Assembly: GCF_030052815.1 (NCBI RefSeq)
Contig: NC_079495.1
Span: 49,019,043 to 49,083,042, forward strand
Direction: 5' to 3'
DNA: 64,000 nucleotides
Source: Hevea brasiliensis
Taxonomy: Eukaryota > Streptophyta > Magnoliopsida > Malpighiales > Euphorbiaceae
Of this stretch, positions 59,951 through 64,000 are shown in pieces. A program made the translations under genes and the position numbers. Every line of letters starts with the position of its first letter. The first letter of the stretch is position 1. The notes beneath the pieces were generated by a model. The model did not search any database, had not been told where the DNA came from, and was given only the letters and a program-made list of their open reading frames with translations.

Positions 59951-61192
59951 AATGGCATAGGCCCTGGTAGGTACTCTAGTATCTGGCCTCTCAGCTGACT
60001 CAGATGCAGGCCTCAGTGATAGACCAGCTGCCACAGGTTTACCGGGCTTCCTACCCCTTTGTGGTGCAGGAGCAGGTCTGTCAGTTTGTGTTTGAGCAAC
60101 AGTAGCAGTCCTCTTTGGACAATTCTTGATCTGATATTCTGTAGATCCACACCGTAAGCAAGCACCGGTCACTCACCAACAGTTTCCCTTATGCCACTTC
60201 TGGCAGTACTGACAAGCAGAAGATGCTGGGGCTGGTCCCCTAAACACCGTCCCTGGAGAGCTGCCCACTGATGGTGTGGACTGGCCTCTCTTAGGTGTGA
60301 ACTGTGGTCTGGGCCCTTGAGGCTGACCCTGACCCTGTGGTGGTCCTGAACTCTGAGCAGGAGGACCCTTACTCTTCTTACTGGGAGCAAAAAATGCACT
60401 GGATTGACCCGGACCCCTCTTCTGCTGTCTTTCCCTTCTAGTTTGTTCATTTATTCTGACCCTTTCCACTTTTGATGCAACATCTACTAGCTTAGCAAAA
60501 TCAGTGATCTCCAATGCTGTGATCATGACTTTGATCTTGTCATTGAGCCCTTCTTCAAACCTTCTGCACCTCTCTGCCTCTGTAGGGACTATCTCCCTCC
60601 CATATCTGCTTAGTCTGACAAACTCACACTCATATTCCACCATTAACAATTGCCTCTATTTCAGACTGATAAATTCTCTTCTTCGCTCTTCCAAATACAC
60701 TTTGTTAACATATTTCTTCCTGAACTCTATGAGGAAAAATTCCCAGGTGATCCATTCAGGTTTCACCTCACTAGTTACTGTGTCCCACCACTGATATGCA
60801 TCATCCTGAAGTAGGGACACAGCACCCTCCAGGTTCTGCTCGGGGGTGCAGTTAAGCTATTTCAAAACTCTGATGGTTCTATCCAACCAGTTTTCTACTG
60901 TCATGGGATCATCCTCCCTCTTTCCAAAGAAGTCCAGAGCCCCATGCTTTCGCAGTTTCTCCAAATGAGATTTATGTGGTGCTGGTGGAGGTTGTGGCTG
61001 TGGTTGTGGTGGTGGAATTGCCCTCATCATTTGCCGGTAGAATTCAGTCATTTGCTGAAATAGAGCAAACTGAGGTTGGGCAGGTGCCTCAGCTGCTGGT
61101 GGAGCAGATTCTCCCCTGCCCCCAGATTCAGCTCTTGGTGGAGCACGACTCTCCACCTATTCATCAACTGCTTTTTGCGAAGCAGGATCCAT
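59951..61192 (-). pseudogene. gag: R4 gag
   Basis: On the minus strand ATG is at 61192 (MDPASQK...), with one frame to the LTR junction at 59951. Stops are at codon 12 (61157-61159, TAG), at about 60857 (CAG to TAG), just upstream of 60649 (CAG to TAG) and at about 60173 (CGA to TGA). The N-terminus is Ala/Pro-rich, with a PPPQPQPQPPPAP run. Capsid text includes DAYQWWDTVTSE and EAERCRRFEEGLND. The nucleocapsid has CQYCQKWHKGNC and CLRCGSTEYQIKNC, where the zinc-binding His of the knuckle is Tyr. The frame breaks off at the gag-protease junction (RAYAI). Confidence 0.9.
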
Positions 61193-61303
61193 ATCCTATT
61201 CAAAATAAGAAAACAAACAGATCTGCATCAGTGTCACCCCAACACTTACAAATGCAATGCAATGGTATGCACTCTATCTAGGCCCAGAAACGCCTAAACC
61301 GAT
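61193..61303 (-). other. R4 untranslated leader between PBS and gag
   Basis: It is non-coding on the minus strand and AT-balanced. It links the primer site to the gag start at 61192. Nothing else was seen. Confidence 0.6.
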
Positions 61304-61315
61304 GCTCTTATACCA
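61304..61315 (-). promoter_or_regulatory. R4 primer-binding site (one mismatch)
   Basis: On the minus strand TGGTATAAGAGC lies 5 nt after the 5' LTR end at 61321. It differs by one base from the tRNA-iMet-type site of family I. Confidence 0.82.
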
Positions 61316-61320
61316 CTAAA

Positions 61321-62353
61321 TGTGACACCCCTTACCCGTCTACGTGTAGCCGAGCAAGTTATGTCACTCAGTGTGCCGGAGCACCAATTTATGTTTCTAT
61401 TTACAATTTATCCCTTTTTAATTCATTTATTTACAATTTTGATAAATCTGAATTTTTTCACAAATTTTATAGAAAATCCGGCAGAGTGCCGGCTGTAAAT
61501 TGGAAAAACAGTTCTTCTGAACCTGTTTAAAAACACTTCCAATATAATTTCCAAATCCAAACTCTATTATACACATTTCAAGTCAATCTCAAAATCTCAA
61601 TCTCAAATCATAATACTATTTTCAAAACTTTTCTGTTCACTTCATCACTTGAAGCATATTCATAAATATTTCTCAACATTTCATTTATCAACATACATTA
61701 TGCAGAAAATTTCAATAATATGAAATTTCATATATTTACATTAATACATAATTACAAGAGTTTATAGTTACAATCCAAACTAATACAAAATGCCAACATA
61801 CAAAATGCTCCCAAAATCCTATGTCCTACCATATGCACTGCAGGTGTGAGGTGACTCGGGACTCCAGATGCAAATATGAAGGCTCACCATGTCTGATGTC
61901 TGCTGGGCTCACCAGCTAGGTCTCCAGTACCTACGCGTGGCAAAAGCGACGCGCTAAGCAATTCTGCTTAGTGGTGATAATATAAAATAAAATATAATAT
62001 AATATAATATAATATAATAAAATGAATATGCAGAATGTGTGTTTACATTTTTTTTAGACTTAACTTCTGATATTATTTGCATTATTATTCGATTAAATTT
62101 GGTAAGGTTTATTATCATTGCCCGAGTAACCCATACTAATTGATCGAATCGATAAACGGTAACGCACTGGGTACTAAGTACCTCAGACCATCACACCATC
62201 GGTCACATTGTGTCTCCCGGTGTGCAACAGAACAGCTAATAAGCTGTAATAATTATCGGGGTTAAAACCCAAGTGTAATAATTCAAATAACATAGCCAAA
62301 GGCTATTATGTTACAGAATGGCATGAAGCCATATGCAGTACTGCTAATAGAAC
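61321..62353 (-). repeat. R4 5' LTR, 3' portion, interrupted by another LTR
   Basis: It matches 28260-29310 closely, including stem CTAAGCA-ATTC-TGCTTAG (61954-61971) and the perfect hairpin CCGGCA-GAG-TGCCGG (61488-61502). At 62353 it stops mid-sequence at AGAAC, where the R4 3' LTR continues with CCTATTGG. A new LTR end begins there. Confidence 0.92.
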
Positions 62354-64000
62354 TGTGACACCCCTTACCCGTCTACAGTATATCCGAGTAAGATATGTCA
62401 CACGGTGTACCGGAACACTCTACTTTATCTCAATCATTTTTATTCTTCCTTAATTTACTTTTATCATAGTTTTGAATATAATTTATGAAATATAATTCAT
62501 TTAAGCCATTTATTGAAATTATAATTTATTTGAGGTTTCGAAAATTTTATAGAAAATCCCGCAGAGTACCGGCTAAAAATGGAGAAAACAGTTCTTCGGA
62601 ACCTGTTAAAAACACTTCCAATAATCATTTCCAACAATCCCAACTTCATTTCATCAACAAAATCTCAATATGTTTTTCAACAACATTTCCATTTCTCAAT
62701 CATTCATCTCATATGATAATCATGTAAAAGTCATAAATAAATATTCACTTTTTCATTCACAAACACAATATCTACTATTTACATTAATACCAAAATACAT
62801 TACATAAGTTTCAATTACACAAAAGAAAATAAAAGTTAGTTACAAAATACCAAAATGAAACCTAGTGTCCTACCAATGCACTGAAGATGGTGAGGTGACA
62901 CGAACACTATGCAGAACTGCAGGAGGTCTCACCCAGCCTGTGGTCTACTGGGCTCTCGGTCAGTATCTCTAGAACCTACACGTGGCAAAAGCAACGCGCT
63001 AAGCAATAATGCTTAGTGGTGCCAATAATAAAATAAAAAGAAATAACAGGAAGTAAATATGCAGTGAATGTATCGGTGTCCTATTACAGATAAATTTTCG
63101 ATGAGTATTTGTAGTCTTACTTATTTTGTACTTATTATATTCATTATTTCATTAAATTTATCCACTTTCATTTTTGGTTGCCCAAGTAACCTATACTGGA
63201 CGACTGGACTGGATAAACGGGTAAACTGACACTGGGTATCTAGTACCTCAGGCCGTCACACCATCGGTCATATATGCATCTCCCGGTGTGCAACAGAACA
63301 GCTAATAAGCTGTAATAACAATAGGCACAAGGCCAAATATCAACACAATGTCAGAATGGCTAAAAGCCATGAAATCACATAATGGCATAATGCCATGTGC
63401 AGTACTGCTAACTGAACCCTATTGGCATGCCAAACTATCCAAACCAATCTTGTTAGGTATACTAGGGCATTTGATACTTTTGAATTTTACAATTTTTTGA
63501 ATTTCAAGTTTTGGTGTTACTATTCCCTTCATTAGTCAACAAAAATGTTGACTTTTGCATAGAAAATAGGTACATTGGTTTTAACACTCCCAACATACCA
63601 CATTTTACATTCAAAATTTGTTGGCATTGATTACCAATACTATTTCTAAGCTTAAAATTAATGGAGTAGAATTTTCAGTTTTTATACCCTATCTTTACTG
63701 TTCCATTAGTTACTGTTGCAGTGGGAATTTGAGAAAATGATAAACATGAAAGTTGTTCCTTATTTTGTCTAGTTGAATTTCGTTTTTCGAATCACTCCAT
63801 TTGGAGTTTTGTAGCTCAAGTTATGGTCCAAAAACCACAACTGGCCGGATTGAAAAATTTCAGAACTGACCATATCTACAGTGCAGTAAACAATGACTGC
63901 AACTTAATTGTTGGATAGGTTCTGGTCATAATTTGGGGTAGGTTTCTTCATGAAAGTTGTTGGCCTATATCGTAGCTTATTGCTGGAAAAATTTCAGGTC
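62354..64000 (-). repeat. Family II LTR on minus strand, runs off window
   Basis: On the minus strand it ends AGGGGTGTCACA at 62354. It carries CAG acceptor-like text near 62603, a decayed hairpin CCCGCA-GAG-TACCGG (62557-62571) and stem CTAAGCA-ATAA-TGCTTAG (62999-63016). The stretch 63410-64000 matches R4's 3' LTR 29330-29900. It inserted in R4's 5' LTR with likely duplicated target AGAAC (62349-62353). Its own 5' end and element body lie beyond the window. Confidence 0.88.

Larger units (their letters stand above)
28260..62353 (-). mobile_element. R4: family II Ty3/gypsy element on minus strand, host of R5, R6 and a further LTR
   Basis: Read on the minus strand it has a 5' LTR (from beyond 62353 to 61321), PBS, gag (61192-59951), a gap with a foreign LTR (59950-55511), RT-RNase H (55510-53970), R5 inserted (53964-32700), integrase (32699-31455), PPT and 3' LTR (31392-28260). 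The two LTR ends near 28260 and 61321 match closely over their first kilobase, which shows they belong to one element. Protease and the start of RT are missing. Confidence 0.9.

Overview
This window is plant nuclear DNA, most likely from a eudicot intergenic or pericentromeric region. It is AT-rich and almost entirely made of nested Ty3/gypsy LTR retrotransposons. The pol proteins (FIDD reverse transcriptase, RNase H, H2C2 integrase with a C-terminal chromodomain-like tail) and a tRNA-iMet-type primer site (TGGTATCAGAGC) place them in the chromovirus group, best matching the Tekay/Del lineage. I see no host gene, rRNA or tRNA gene, and no CRISPR array. The species cannot be named from the sequence alone.

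Two related LTR families are present, both with unusually long LTRs (about 3-4 kb). Family I LTRs begin TGTAACACCCCTATGTTCGG and end GGGTAGGGTGTGACA. Family II LTRs begin TGTAACACCCTCACTTTAGC (or close variants) and end GTAAGGGGTGT(C/T)ACA. Layout: R1 (1-7678, family I, 5' end outside the window) sits in a minus-strand family II LTR (7679-9207). That LTR sits in the gag remnant of R3 (9208-26049, family II). R3's 3' LTR was split by R2 (12282-24253, family I, complete). R3 itself lies in an older family II LTR (26050-26913). A further family II LTR (26914-28259) was hit by R4 (minus strand, 28260 to beyond 62353). R4 in turn holds R5 (32700-53964), R5's 3' LTR holds R6 (40108-50516), and a truncated LTR (55511-59950) also sits inside R4. 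A last minus-strand LTR (62354-64000) interrupts R4's 5' LTR. Target-site duplications support the nesting: GAGGC for R5, CCCAT for R6, CTTAA/CTTAG for R2.

All coding regions are broken, mostly by C-to-T type stop codons. R2 and R4 keep recognisable gag-pol. R1, R5 and R6 look non-autonomous. R1 and R5 share a gag that lacks the capsid domain and carry the same in-frame stop. All three carry a shared, decayed pol-like segment fused at different points to family I sequence.

The most notable signals are in the non-coding parts. Every LTR start visible in the window carries a block resembling the internal promoter (A box plus C box) of plant 5S rRNA genes. The LTRs share several short hairpins whose arms change together between families. 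They also share splice-donor-like and acceptor-like sites that would bound an intron of about 2.4-3.4 kb in the leader. The integrase region of R4 holds a 74-bp GT-AG intron-like insert, and R1's decayed pol segment has one at the same codon position.
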